Origin: Clostridia bacterium
GTDB taxonomy: Bacteria > Bacillota_A > Clostridia > Christensenellales > Aristaeellaceae
DNA: 64,000 bases
Assembly: GCA_017518705.1 (NCBI GenBank)
Contig: JAFWUC010000046.1
Span: 1 to 64,000, forward strand
Reading direction: 5' to 3'
The position numbers and the translations under genes were made by a program. Below are positions 16,507 through 25,133 of this stretch, in pieces (the first letter of the stretch is position 1; every line of letters starts with the position of its first letter). Under the pieces are notes generated by a model. The model did not search any database. It was given only the letters and a program-made list of their open reading frames with translations, and was not told the DNA's origin.

Positions 16507-16976
16507 TTTGCTGCTCCTTCCGTTTTCATGTTGTCGTTGTGCTTTTGGTTTTCCAGCAGTTCATATAACAAAGCGTACAGCGTCTGCGCCTTTTCCTTAG
16601 GCAGATCGACGCAGCTTGCCACGCGCAGGGGGATGTCCTTTGCTTTTTCCTGCAGCGCTTTTCCCGCTTCCGTCAGCGTGATCTCGACGATGCGGTCGTC
16701 CCTGCGGCACCGGCGCCTTTCCACGAGACCCGCCTGCTCCATCTTTTTCAGCAGCGGAGACAGCGTGCCGTTGTCGAGCATCAGCTTTTCGCCTATCTCG
16801 CTTACCGATATCCCGTCTTTTTCCCACAGCACCAGAAACACGATGTACTGCGTGTAGGTCAGCCCCAGGGGCTTCAGCCACGGCGTGTACAGGTTTGTCA
16901 TGTTCCGGGCGGCGGCGTAGAGAGGAAAGCACAGCTGATTGGCAAGTTTCATCGCTTCGCGATAATCGTAATCCAT
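16503..16976 (-). CDS. MarR/OhrR-like redox regulator
   Basis: A 157-residue winged-helix repressor. The central region reads KPLGLTYTQYIVFLVLWEKD then VSEIGEKLMLDNGTLSPLLKKMEQAGLVERRR, which closely follows OhrR. A Cys in LANQLCFPLYAAAR near residue 16 occupies the position of the peroxide-sensing Cys of OhrR. The ATG at 16976 has AAGGA 7 nt before it; an in-frame TTG 15 nt upstream is unlikely. Coupling with a peroxidase gene by ATGA overlap supports a hydroperoxide-sensing repressor of the downstream operon. A dyad lies over its own promoter -10 region. Confidence 0.9.
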   Translation of the reverse strand: MDYDYREAMKLANQLCFPLYAAARNMTNLYTPWLKPLGLTYTQYIVFLVLWEKDGISVSEIGEKLMLDNGTLSPLLKKMEQAGLVERRRCRRDDRIVEITLTEAGKALQEKAKDIPLRVASCVDLPKEKAQTLYALLYELLENQKHNDNMKTEGAAK

Positions 16977-16997
16977 GGTCCATTCCTTCAATCTGTT

Positions 16998-17038
16998 TGA
17001 TACAAATATATTTTATCATACATATTAGGACCCGTCAA
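16998..17038 (-). promoter_or_regulatory. promoter and candidate operator of the OhrR-like operon
   Basis: On the minus strand TTGACG (17038-17033), 17 nt and TAAAAT (17015-17010). TGATA (16998-17002) and TATCA (17014-17018) are arms of a dyad that encloses the palindrome AAATATATTT (17004-17013), covering the -10 box. AT-rich palindromes at this place are typical of OhrR/MarR operators; binding is inferred. Confidence 0.6.
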
Positions 17039-17151
17039 GTCCCCGCACGAAAAAAGTTGTGTTAAGCCGCAGGACTGCATACCCAAACACGCGGCTCCGC
17101 CCGGTGGGTCGCCGGGTATGATGCGCCGATGACCCGGAGCCGAAGAGATGC

Positions 17152-17180
17152 TTGCATTCGATTGGAAAAGATGGTATCCT
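17152..17180 (+). promoter_or_regulatory. promoter for the DUF6508-like gene
   Basis: TTGCAT (17152-17157), 17 nt, TATCCT (17175-17180), about 45 nt before the chosen start. Confidence 0.5.
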
Positions 17181-17225
17181 GTTTGGGTCGGTCAGGCGCA
17201 ATATCACGAAGGAGACCTGTCGCAT

Positions 17226-17654
17226 ATGTTCGAAGCACTCACGGCGTTTATACCGAAGCTGAAGGAGGGAGGATTCGGGGAGTGGGTCGTCGATACCCAA
17301 AACGACGGTTCACCGGAACACCCGATCCGCTTTCCTTTTATCGACTACGGCAAGGCGGTCACGGATTTTATGGAGGCCGTGTACCGGTTTATCGATACGC
17401 ATCCGGCTATGGAACTCAGGTCATACAGCGAGATCCTTGAAGAAGCGGGTCTTAAATGGAACTATGCCGCCATGAGCAAAGCCGACGTGACGGATATGGA
17501 CGGCAGGACGGTAATGGCGCTGATCCTGGGAGCGATCCGCGCCGACCGGTTCGTTGATGGGACGCTGCTCAGTTTCCTTAAAAAAGGCCATATCGTAAAG
17601 TGGCTGCTGCGGCTGGAACGGATAGACGAAGGCGCGAAAGACAGTGAGCAGTGA
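17226..17654 (+). CDS. DUF6508-like small protein
   Basis: A 142-residue soluble protein without signal or membrane helix. The pattern LTAFIPKLKEGGFGEWV, then HPIRFPFIDYGKAVTDFMEAVYRFIDTHP, then ALILGAIRADRFVDGTLLSFLKKGHIVKWLLRL matches a small Firmicute family of unknown role (DUF6508). The ATG at 17226 follows GAAGGAGACC; the longer frame from 17148 would begin upstream of the promoter -10 box, so it is rejected. The gene stands alone with its own promoter and a strong terminator. Function is unknown. Confidence 0.78.
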   Translation: MFEALTAFIPKLKEGGFGEWVVDTQNDGSPEHPIRFPFIDYGKAVTDFMEAVYRFIDTHPAMELRSYSEILEEAGLKWNYAAMSKADVTDMDGRTVMALILGAIRADRFVDGTLLSFLKKGHIVKWLLRLERIDEGAKDSEQ

Positions 17655-17767
17655 CTTTGCGGTTTCGCAAGAACGCGGATAAGGAAAGCTGAGAGGATGC
17701 CATGCGGTCCGGCGGAAGGGAGCGCATAAATAAGGGGGTCCCGATCGTTCCGACGGTCATGAACAAA

Positions 17768-17796
17768 AGCCCGGCAAACGAACTGCCGGGCTTTTT
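17768..17796 (+). terminator. intrinsic terminator
   Basis: A 9-bp stem AGCCCGGCA/TGCCGGGCT with a 7-nt loop followed by TTTTC. It also has an A run before it and may stop the convergent GH3 transcript. Confidence 0.85.
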
Positions 17797-17882
17797 CTGT
17801 ACTTGTTTTATTCCAAACATCAGTTCTGCGGTCAGCCGTCCGCACGCCTTGGCGTATGCGGCTCGGACGTCCGCGGCGCGGG

Positions 17883-20483
17883 TCACTTCACCGTGAAGCT
17901 CCGCGTTTCGGCGATATGTTCGGAATCGTATGCCAGGGACACGCGGAATTCGCCAGGTTCGATCAGCCAGACAAAGTCGCGCCCCAGCGTGCGCATCTCG
18001 CGCGGCTGAATACTAAGCGTAACGCGCTTCGTTTCGCCGGGTCCCAGCGCCACCCGCGCGAACGCCGCCAGTTTGATCTTCGACTTTACGACGGAACTGA
18101 CCATATCCCTGAGGTACAGCTGGGGAACGGCGACGCCCGCGCGGCTTCCGGTGTTGGTCACGGTAAACGACACGCCAAGCGTCTCCCCGGAGCTGATCTC
18201 ATCGTCAGCCAGCTTCAGGTCGCCGAAACTGAACTGCGTATAGCTGAGACCGTACCCGAACGGCCACAGAGGCAGCCAGTCCGTTTCCACGTAGCGTGTG
18301 GCGCCGCCGGGGAAACGGCAGTAGTGGCAGGGTATCTGCCCGACAAAGCGCGGGAAGGATATGGGCAGCCTGCCGGACGGCTCGTTGTCGCCGAACAGCG
18401 TCTCGGCCACGGCGATACCGCCCTGCTCGCCCGGGAACCACGCTTCCAGTATGGCGGGGATGTGTTCCTGTTCACATACCGCCGTAACGGGACGTCCGGT
18501 CTGCATGACCAGCACGACGGGAGTGCCCGTGCCCGCCACCGCCTTCACGAATTCAGGCTGGTTTCCGGGAAGATCGAGCCGGACGCGGTCCAGGTTCTCT
18601 CCGCAGGTGTCGTGATCGTCGCCCACGCACACGATGGCGACGTCCGCCCTGCGGGCGAGTTCCACCGCCCGCGAGAAGTCTTCTTTGACGGTGTCGTATC
18701 CGAAAATGACCCGCGCGCCCTTATGATCGTTCATGTATTCAAGGACGAGAGAATGGCGCTTTCCCGCCTCGAAGCGGAACTCCCTGAGCCGCTCGGCGCA
18801 GTCGTTTTCTCCCCACGCGTCCACGATAAGCTCGCCGTCCACGTACAGGCGCACGCTGTCCTGCCCGCGGAACCCGATCATTCCGTCAAAAGTCTCCCTG
18901 GGCGTAAGCTGACCTGTCCAGCGGACGCAGAACTGTTCTTCCGGGATAGGCGAACCGTTCATCAGCCAGTTGAAATCGATGGAGGGATCGTTTTTCGTCA
19001 TTACCGGGCTCCCGGCAAAGTCCCGCCCGGCGTAGTAGCGCCCGGTCAGCCCCGGTTTGCCCTCTTCATCGGTGAGCGTACCATAAGGGAACGGGCGCGC
19101 GGCATCGCCGAGTATCTTGCAGCCCGGGTCGTACAGCACGTTTGTGGAAGGAGAGACCGTCTTTCGGACGCCTTCCAGTACGGATATCCCGCTTTTTCCC
19201 GGGGGGGTATAGTCGCCCAGCACCGCGTGCCCGGCGCACGGTCCCAGCACGGCGACGGTGCCGATGTTTTTGCCGAGCGGAAGCAGACCGCCCCTGTTCT
19301 TAAGCAGGGTGACGCTTTCGCGGGCGATCCTGAGCGCGAGATCGACATGTTCGGGCGAATGCACAAAACGCCCGGCGCGGCTCTCGTCCACATAAGGGTG
19401 GTCGAACAGTCCGAGCAGGAATTTCATTTTCAGGACACGTCCGCACGCGCGGCGGATCACTTCCCTGTCCAGCCGTCCTGAAAGCACCTGTTCCTTAAGC
19501 CCTTCCTGCCATTCCATGTGCGGGAAGTCGAACAGCTGCAGATCGACGCCCGCTTCAAGCCCCATCGCCATGGCTTCTTTCCGGGTCGCGGCCATGAAGT
19601 GGTTGTCGTACAGGCGCTCAACGGCCGTCATATCCGAACGGACGAAACCGCGCATGCCCCACCGATCCCTGAGTATGTCGGTCAGAAGCTCGTGATCGGC
19701 CGCGACGGGCATGCCGTCGATGGCATTGTAGGAACACATCACGTTCGCCGCGCCCGCCTGGGCGACCGCTGCTTCGAACACCGGGAGCGCATCCGAATAT
19801 ACTTCATGCCGGCCCATGGCGCAGGGCGCACAGTTCAGTCCGCCAATTGGCGCGCCATATCCGACGTAATGCTTCGGTTCCGAGGCGACGCAATCCGCGT
19901 CGGACAGATCCCTGCCCTGAAGCCCTGTAACTGTCTCTCGCGCGAATTCGGAGCACAGGTAAGTATCCTCGCCGTAAGACTCTTCGGTGCGCCCGTAACG
20001 CGGATCGCGGACGAGATCCATCACCGGGCTGAAGGTCTCGTGGATGCCCATCGCGCGGGTCTCGGTCCCCACGGCGCGCCCCATCGCGCGCCCGAGAGCG
20101 GGGTCGAAGGTCGCTGCCAGGCCGATCTGCTGCGGGAATGATGTGGCGTCGGGATGGCTCAGCCCGTGAAGCGCCTCCTCGCAGAATAAGAACGGGATGC
20201 CCAGCCGCGTTTTTTCAACGGCGTACCGCTGAAGCTCGTTGACCTGGGCAGGAGTCATCTGGTGCACCTGGATGCTGCCGGCGCTGTTTGCGCCCAACTC
20301 GCGCTCCAGCTTGCCGGTATCCACCGAAACCGTCCGGCTGACGCCTTCGATCATGTCCCGGACAGTAAAATCGCTGCTGGAATACTGGTCTGTCTGCAGT
20401 ATCATCTCCTCCAGCGTCATCCTGTCCAGCAGGTCCCGTACGCGCTCATCCGGATTCATGCGGGCGTCTCTGTAATCTGACAT
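17883..20483 (-). CDS. GH3 beta-glycosidase with PA14 insert
   Basis: An 866-residue glycoside hydrolase family 3 enzyme, without signal peptide and so probably cytosolic. The N-terminal barrel carries the nucleophile Asp in GFVRSDMTA at residue 284 and a substrate pocket KHYVGYG at about 204. The second domain begins near residue 385. A PA14 carbohydrate-recognition module is inserted around residues 470-600 (GLTGRYYAGRDFAGSP, then RLYVDGELIVDAWG). A fibronectin-III-like domain ends the protein (GYGLSYTQFSFG onward). Domain order matches beta-glucosidases and beta-xylosidases of gut anaerobes; the exact sugar is unknown. The ATG at 20483 follows GGAGG. Confidence 0.94.
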   Translation of the reverse strand: MSDYRDARMNPDERVRDLLDRMTLEEMILQTDQYSSSDFTVRDMIEGVSRTVSVDTGKLERELGANSAGSIQVHQMTPAQVNELQRYAVEKTRLGIPFLFCEEALHGLSHPDATSFPQQIGLAATFDPALGRAMGRAVGTETRAMGIHETFSPVMDLVRDPRYGRTEESYGEDTYLCSEFARETVTGLQGRDLSDADCVASEPKHYVGYGAPIGGLNCAPCAMGRHEVYSDALPVFEAAVAQAGAANVMCSYNAIDGMPVAADHELLTDILRDRWGMRGFVRSDMTAVERLYDNHFMAATRKEAMAMGLEAGVDLQLFDFPHMEWQEGLKEQVLSGRLDREVIRRACGRVLKMKFLLGLFDHPYVDESRAGRFVHSPEHVDLALRIARESVTLLKNRGGLLPLGKNIGTVAVLGPCAGHAVLGDYTPPGKSGISVLEGVRKTVSPSTNVLYDPGCKILGDAARPFPYGTLTDEEGKPGLTGRYYAGRDFAGSPVMTKNDPSIDFNWLMNGSPIPEEQFCVRWTGQLTPRETFDGMIGFRGQDSVRLYVDGELIVDAWGENDCAERLREFRFEAGKRHSLVLEYMNDHKGARVIFGYDTVKEDFSRAVELARRADVAIVCVGDDHDTCGENLDRVRLDLPGNQPEFVKAVAGTGTPVVLVMQTGRPVTAVCEQEHIPAILEAWFPGEQGGIAVAETLFGDNEPSGRLPISFPRFVGQIPCHYCRFPGGATRYVETDWLPLWPFGYGLSYTQFSFGDLKLADDEISSGETLGVSFTVTNTGSRAGVAVPQLYLRDMVSSVVKSKIKLAAFARVALGPGETKRVTLSIQPREMRTLGRDFVWLIEPGEFRVSLAYDSEHIAETRSFTVK

Positions 20484-20552
20484 GATCGATCCTCCGTTCA
20501 TATGAAGAGTTTTTTAATGGCGGGCTCAAGGCGGCTTGCGCTTCTGACCAAA

Positions 20553-20582
20553 AGTATAGGGTATGAACGACCGGATTGTCAA
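20553..20582 (-). promoter_or_regulatory. promoter for the GH3 gene
   Basis: On the minus strand TTGACA (20582-20577), an 18-nt spacer and TATACT (20558-20553), about 70 nt before the GH3 start. Confidence 0.6.
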
Positions 20583-20585
20583 GCA

Positions 20586-20625
20586 AAAGAGGAGCCCAGG
20601 CTCATGCGGGCCGGGGCTCCTCTTT
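20586..20625 (-). terminator. intrinsic terminator after the SH3-repeat gene
   Basis: A 12-bp perfect stem AAAGAGGAGCCC/GGGCTCCTCTTT with a 16-nt loop. On the minus strand the stem's 3' arm ends in U-rich sequence. Confidence 0.8.
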
Positions 20626-20657
20626 ATGTTCTTTTGATCGGCTGCTGACGGACGGGG

Positions 20658-21584
20658 TCAGGCGTTTTTCAGGTATTTCGCCAGAATGTATCCGGTCTGG
20701 CCTTTATAAGTGCACCTGACGAACGAGCCGTTCTTTATGCAGTCGGTGACTTTTGCGCCCAGCGGGACTTTGTTCAGCCGGGCAGCGCTGGTGGAGGGGG
20801 TGGCCCTCAGCGATACCCAGCTTTCGCAGCCTGTGACCCTCTGGTCTGCCAGAGCCACGTTGCCGGTGTTGGTCTTCTTAAGATAGGCCCCAAGTATGTA
20901 ACCGGTCCGGCCTTTGTATTCGACTTTTATGAAGCCGTTCGACGCGCTGCCCTTGGCGATCACGTAGGCGCCCAGCGGCACTTTGTCAAGACGCGCCGCG
21001 CTCGTGTCGGGGGATTGGCGCAGAGAGACGTAAGTGGTGCAGTTGACTACTCGCGCTTCGCCGGTGATGCTTCCGGACGAGGAGCTAGAGCTGTCGGATG
21101 CGTTTTTAAGGTATTTGGCAAGTATGTAGCCGGTCTGACCGTTATAAGTGCATTTGACGAAACTGCCTTCGAGCACGCAGCCCACGACCTCGGCACCCAG
21201 GGGCACCTTTGCAAGGCGGGCGGCGGAGGTATCGGCGTACTTTCTGAGCGATACCCAGGAGTTGCACTTGGTCACCTGCTGGTTCGGAAGCACATGGGCA
21301 TACGCCGGTTCGGAAGTGGTCTTCAGGTACTTTTCGAGTATATAACCCGTCTGCCCGTCAAACGTGCACTTCACAAAGCCGTTTGAGGCGCTTTCGCAGT
21401 TTGTGACCAGTTCGCCAAGATGCACCTTGACGAGCCGGGCGGAGCTTGTACTGGGGTTTACGCGCAGGGAAACATAGGAATTGCATTTGGTGACCTGCAT
21501 GACGGGGCTGACGCCGGCGGCGAACGCGGGCAGGGCGGCGAGCATGAGGCTCAGGCAGATAATAACGCACAGGATCTTTTTCAT
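20658..21584 (-). CDS. secreted protein with four bacterial SH3 repeats
   Basis: A 308-residue exported protein. A signal peptide (MKKILCVIICLSLMLAALP, then AFA-A cleavage) is followed by four SH3_3-type repeats of about 65 residues. Each has the pattern CNSYVSLRxxPSTSSARLxKVxLG, then CTYNGQTGYILxKYLK. Such repeats bind cell-wall peptides or glycans, so the protein probably acts at the envelope; no catalytic domain is present. A Ser-rich linker (SDSSSSSSGS) separates repeats two and three. The ATG at 21584 has GGAG 8-9 nt upstream. It is monocistronic with its own terminator. Confidence 0.9.
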   Translation of the reverse strand: MKKILCVIICLSLMLAALPAFAAGVSPVMQVTKCNSYVSLRVNPSTSSARLVKVHLGELVTNCESASNGFVKCTFDGQTGYILEKYLKTTSEPAYAHVLPNQQVTKCNSWVSLRKYADTSAARLAKVPLGAEVVGCVLEGSFVKCTYNGQTGYILAKYLKNASDSSSSSSGSITGEARVVNCTTYVSLRQSPDTSAARLDKVPLGAYVIAKGSASNGFIKVEYKGRTGYILGAYLKKTNTGNVALADQRVTGCESWVSLRATPSTSAARLNKVPLGAKVTDCIKNGSFVRCTYKGQTGYILAKYLKNA

Positions 21585-21754
21585 GAAACGTTTCTCCATT
21601 CGGTTTGGTTTATATATTCGATGCGCCCGGTATGCCGGTTTGTTCCGCGCTTCAGAGGAAATTATCCGAACTGTAAACTATTCGCAACAACTGAAACCAA
21701 AGTGATAAACCGTACATGCGCGGTCGTCTGCCCGGTCAGCGGGCGGATAAGCTT

Positions 21755-23080
21755 TCAGGCTTGCCGCTCTTCTTCCAGAGCGTATCTTTTTAACAGCAGC
21801 ATGGTGACGGCGGGGACGATCATCTGGAAAGCGGCCCACATGAGCACGAGCACCTGTACGTTGCAAAAGTGCAGGCCGAACACGTTCCAATCCAGGCGGG
21901 GGTTGTACTTTATGAACGCCGTGCCGAGAGACACGCCCAGGAAAGCTCCCAGGTTTGAAGTGATGGCATTGAAGGATATGTAATTGCTCTGGTTTTCGCG
22001 GGGAGCGTTTATGAACGGTATGTTCTGGGCGGCTACGTTGGCCGTGGCGCCAATCCAGTGCTGTATCAGGCGCACGGCGGGCAGGAGTATCCACACATTG
22101 GAGGCGTTCACGCAGGCATAGGCGACGGTGGTGGGAAACTGAATAAAGAAGTACAGCGCGAAAGCTCTGTACCAGCCCAGACGCCGTATGGTGTTCGTGG
22201 AGGAGCGGGCGAATATGGTCATGAACACGGGATACATGAAGTTTATGATCTGAACGAAGGTAAAGGTGACGTGCGCCTGCTCCAGCAGGTAGGCGGACAG
22301 AGCGCCGGCGGCTACGTTCTGCCCCATGCAGTGCAGAAACATGATCACCATAGTCATGCGGAATTTGGTTTGCCCGAGAGGTTTGGTGATTATGTCCGTA
22401 AAGCGCGGTTTAGTGGCCTGGGGATAGGGGAATTCCTTCGGCAGGACCAGGAGTATGGCTTCGGTGATGCCCAGGACGTAGGCTATGTAGCGAAAAGCCA
22501 CTACTACCGTGTATTCGTAGGGAGACCCGGTAAAGCTGTCCGCGATGAACGCGCTCACCACGCCCAAACCAAGCCCGAAAAAGTTGCCGATGCGGGCGGA
22601 ACTTGCGAAATACCCCGCCCTCAGGTCGCCCGGTATGAAATTGAGGTGCCATACGGTATAACCGCAGCTGCACATGGCGTTTACTATGTTTGCGGTGAAC
22701 AGAATAACGACGAAAGCCGAGACCCCGGCGGAGGGCTCGCGGAACACCTCGGGCACGACGGTGATGCACAGGAGATTTAGCGTGTAGTAAGTGATGCGCC
22801 CCGCAAAAAGCAGGTAACGCCTGCGGGGGAAGCTTTCGAGTATGAACGGAGAAAAGACGGCAATGACGTTGGACAGCAGGGGAATGGCGGTGATGATGCC
22901 TATGTTCACCAAGTTTATACCGTTGTGCAAAAGAAAACTGGTGTAAAACAGAGAACCCGTCATCCATGCGATGACGTTCTGCGCCACGACGCTGAAGAGC
23001 ATGGTACAGCGCCCCTTGCCCATATCGTCGTTCAAATTGTACAGCGCGCGCAGACCGGAATCCCTGTGTATAAGGCGCAT
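21755..23080 (-). CDS. MFS transporter
   Basis: A 441-residue major facilitator superfamily protein with about twelve hydrophobic helices. The first half includes LHNGINLVNIGIITAIPLLSN and a basic cytosolic loop ESFPRRRYLLFAGR, a usual helix 2-3 loop. The central loop around residues 215-230 is PKEFPYPQATKPRFTDI. The neighbours are carbohydrate-related genes, so it may import a sugar or oligosaccharide, but no substrate signature is visible. The ATG follows AAGGGGGCC. An extended -10 promoter lies upstream. Confidence 0.9.
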   Translation of the reverse strand: MRLIHRDSGLRALYNLNDDMGKGRCTMLFSVVAQNVIAWMTGSLFYTSFLLHNGINLVNIGIITAIPLLSNVIAVFSPFILESFPRRRYLLFAGRITYYTLNLLCITVVPEVFREPSAGVSAFVVILFTANIVNAMCSCGYTVWHLNFIPGDLRAGYFASSARIGNFFGLGLGVVSAFIADSFTGSPYEYTVVVAFRYIAYVLGITEAILLVLPKEFPYPQATKPRFTDIITKPLGQTKFRMTMVIMFLHCMGQNVAAGALSAYLLEQAHVTFTFVQIINFMYPVFMTIFARSSTNTIRRLGWYRAFALYFFIQFPTTVAYACVNASNVWILLPAVRLIQHWIGATANVAAQNIPFINAPRENQSNYISFNAITSNLGAFLGVSLGTAFIKYNPRLDWNVFGLHFCNVQVLVLMWAAFQMIVPAVTMLLLKRYALEEERQA

Positions 23081-23111
23081 ATCTGCGGCCCCCTTCCGCC
23101 GGCATGAGCTT

Positions 23112-23140
23112 ATTATAGCATGAATGCGGGAACAATGGAA
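23112..23140 (-). promoter_or_regulatory. extended -10 promoter for the MFS gene
   Basis: On the minus strand TTCCAT (23140-23135), 17 nt, then TGC directly before TATAAT (23117-23112), an extended -10 element. Confidence 0.5.
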
Positions 23141-23245
23141 TACGCATAAGGATCAAAGGAACCTTATGCCGTGGAGCCCGGCAGAAAACTGCGTCAGCCA
23201 AATATGTCTCGTTATATCCGGGGCATCCCTGGGGGCAGGCATTCC

Positions 23246-24559
23246 CTAATCCGTGATTTGCAGGCGTCCGACTTCGCGGAAATCGCCGAAAGCGGGCGCG
23301 TTGGAGGCGAAACTGATCCCCGGTATGCCAAGGAGCACATTGTAGCTGCCGCGCGGCATGTCTTCCGGCAACGATACGGCAAAGCGCTTCGTGCTCGTGC
23401 CCGGCAGCAATGTGACCGGAGCTATCCCCGTATCGAACGAGAAAGCCTGTGCGCCGGCAAGGCGCAGCGTGAGAGGAAGCTTCTCATACAGCGGAGCGAC
23501 GCCGGTGTTTTCGATCACGAGCTCGCAGTCGATCCTGCTTCCGGCGCGCGCCGTATCCGGACAGGCAAAACTGACGGGAGAATAGTGATACCCCATCCTG
23601 CTCAGCCAGTAGTCGACTTTATCCTTGAGTTCGTAGGGTATTTCCACGGATTTGGCGTTAAACACGCTCAAATGCCACGAAAGGGTCTGCTCGATGATGG
23701 CGTCGATATCCCAGCCCTGCCGTATCCACTCGGAGAGCCACCAGTATGCTTCGAACGATACGGGCGCTGTTTTCCAGATCTCGCCATCGATCTGCGAGGC
23801 GAGCTGCGGATAGCGCTTAAGCATGTGGTTGGGTTCGCCGCAGCCGTCGCCGCGCCAGCCCACCGGACGCACGCTGTTTGCGTAATTGACCAGCCACGGC
23901 AAGCCGATCTGCGCGACCAGATTCGTATGCCTGAAAGAGAACAGGAACGTGTCGATCAGTTCCTTCAGATCTTCATCGGAATACAGTTCGAGCTTATGGC
24001 CCTCGCCCCACGCGCCGGGCAGGCAGATGTCCACGGTGTGGAAGACAGGCTCGTCATCGAAGCGCTGGGCCAGCTTTTCGATCGCTTTGCCGAACAGCTT
24101 CAAAAACAGGGGATCTGTCGGCGAATCCTTGACGCGTTTCCCTGCGGGACGCTCGGGGCAGGGGATAAGCTGTTTCAGCCAGTCGGGAACGTCATCGCTC
24201 GCGCGCGTGCTGTGCGCGATCAGGCGGAAGGTGATCGTCTGCCCTTTTTCCTTTGCGGTATCCACGAGCTTTTGTATAAGAGAGTAATCATACTGCCCCC
24301 GGACAGGCTCAAACTCTTTCCACAGTACGCGGAAATACGCTATCTTCGCGTCCGGATAGAAACCCTGCACGCGGCCGTCCTGCGGCACATCGTCCGGTAT
24401 AGGCCAGCATTCCAGGTTTTCCGTCTCGCACATGTGGTTTTCGGGCCGCACCACGACGTCGCTGTAAAGGGCTTCGTCAGAAAAATGCTGAAAACTCGTG
24501 AACCCCATGAAAGGATTCGGGTGCGCTTCCTTAGCCTTGCCGAAATATCTCGTGCTCAT
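23246..24559 (-). CDS. DUF4832-type glycosidase-like protein
   Basis: A 437-residue soluble protein. The N-terminal 330 residues look like a TIM barrel related to glycosidase-like DUF4832/DUF4874 proteins: HPNPFMGFTSFQHF near residue 13, AYFRVLWKEFEPVRGQYDY near residue 75 (the usual barrel entry of GH42-like enzymes), and HTVDICLPGAWGEGHK near residue 170 with a possible acid. The last 100 residues form an immunoglobulin-like sandwich (CELVIENTGVAPLYEKLPL). No signal peptide is seen. It follows an AAGGGG site. It lies between an MFS gene and a thioesterase gene on the same strand. Activity has not been shown for such proteins. Confidence 0.8.
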   Translation of the reverse strand: MSTRYFGKAKEAHPNPFMGFTSFQHFSDEALYSDVVVRPENHMCETENLECWPIPDDVPQDGRVQGFYPDAKIAYFRVLWKEFEPVRGQYDYSLIQKLVDTAKEKGQTITFRLIAHSTRASDDVPDWLKQLIPCPERPAGKRVKDSPTDPLFLKLFGKAIEKLAQRFDDEPVFHTVDICLPGAWGEGHKLELYSDEDLKELIDTFLFSFRHTNLVAQIGLPWLVNYANSVRPVGWRGDGCGEPNHMLKRYPQLASQIDGEIWKTAPVSFEAYWWLSEWIRQGWDIDAIIEQTLSWHLSVFNAKSVEIPYELKDKVDYWLSRMGYHYSPVSFACPDTARAGSRIDCELVIENTGVAPLYEKLPLTLRLAGAQAFSFDTGIAPVTLLPGTSTKRFAVSLPEDMPRGSYNVLLGIPGISFASNAPAFGDFREVGRLQITD

Positions 24560-24600
24560 CTGTTTACCCCTTGCCGATCTGTATGGACAGCGTGACCATG

Positions 24601-25053
24601 CTATCTTTTCATGCGTATCTCTCTGCGCCTGAGCGCGCGGTCGTATTCGAGCTTCTCTTCATCCGTTTCGGGCGTGAAAGGCGGCACCAAAGCAGGTTTA
24701 TCGTCGTCGTCCAGAGCGACGAACACCAGATATGCCTGATTCACGCGTTTTCTGACCCCGTCAAGCTGCTCCACGTAACTGTCGACCCGTACCTCCAGCG
24801 ACGTATGACCCGTCCACGTCACCTTCGCTTCGAGCACCACCGTGTCGTTTAAATACGCGGGATTCAGGAAGTTCAGATTGTCGACGCAGACGGTGGTCAC
24901 GGCTTTCTGCGTGTATCTGCGGGCGGCGACGGCTCCGATAATGTCGATCCAGGCCATCAGCTGACCGCCGAAAAGGCGGGGCTTCTTATAGCCGTTGCAG
25001 TGCTGCGGGAGCACGATCTGCACGCTCGTTGTGATCTCGGTCATATTGCTCAT
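24601..25053 (-). CDS. acyl-CoA thioesterase (hotdog fold)
   Basis: A 150-residue hotdog-fold thioesterase of the YkhA/YciA type. The helix segment GGQLMAWIDIIGAVAARRY contains the catalytic Asp of this family, followed by the strands VTTVCVDNLNFLNPAYLNDTV and HTSLEVRVDSY. The C-terminal 25 residues are charged and helical (TDEEKLEYDRALRRREIRMKR). It hydrolyses acyl-CoA to free acid and CoA in the cytosol. AAGGATCGGAG precedes the ATG. No functional link with the neighbouring glycosidase-like gene is obvious. Confidence 0.9.
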   Translation of the reverse strand: MSNMTEITTSVQIVLPQHCNGYKKPRLFGGQLMAWIDIIGAVAARRYTQKAVTTVCVDNLNFLNPAYLNDTVVLEAKVTWTGHTSLEVRVDSYVEQLDGVRKRVNQAYLVFVALDDDDKPALVPPFTPETDEEKLEYDRALRRREIRMKR

Positions 25054-25133
25054 CTCCGATCCTTCGGTCCTGCCGGCAGCATATCAGCCGGGGTGCTTTT
25101 AGTCATACGTTTCTACGCGCGGCCCGAGCTGCG

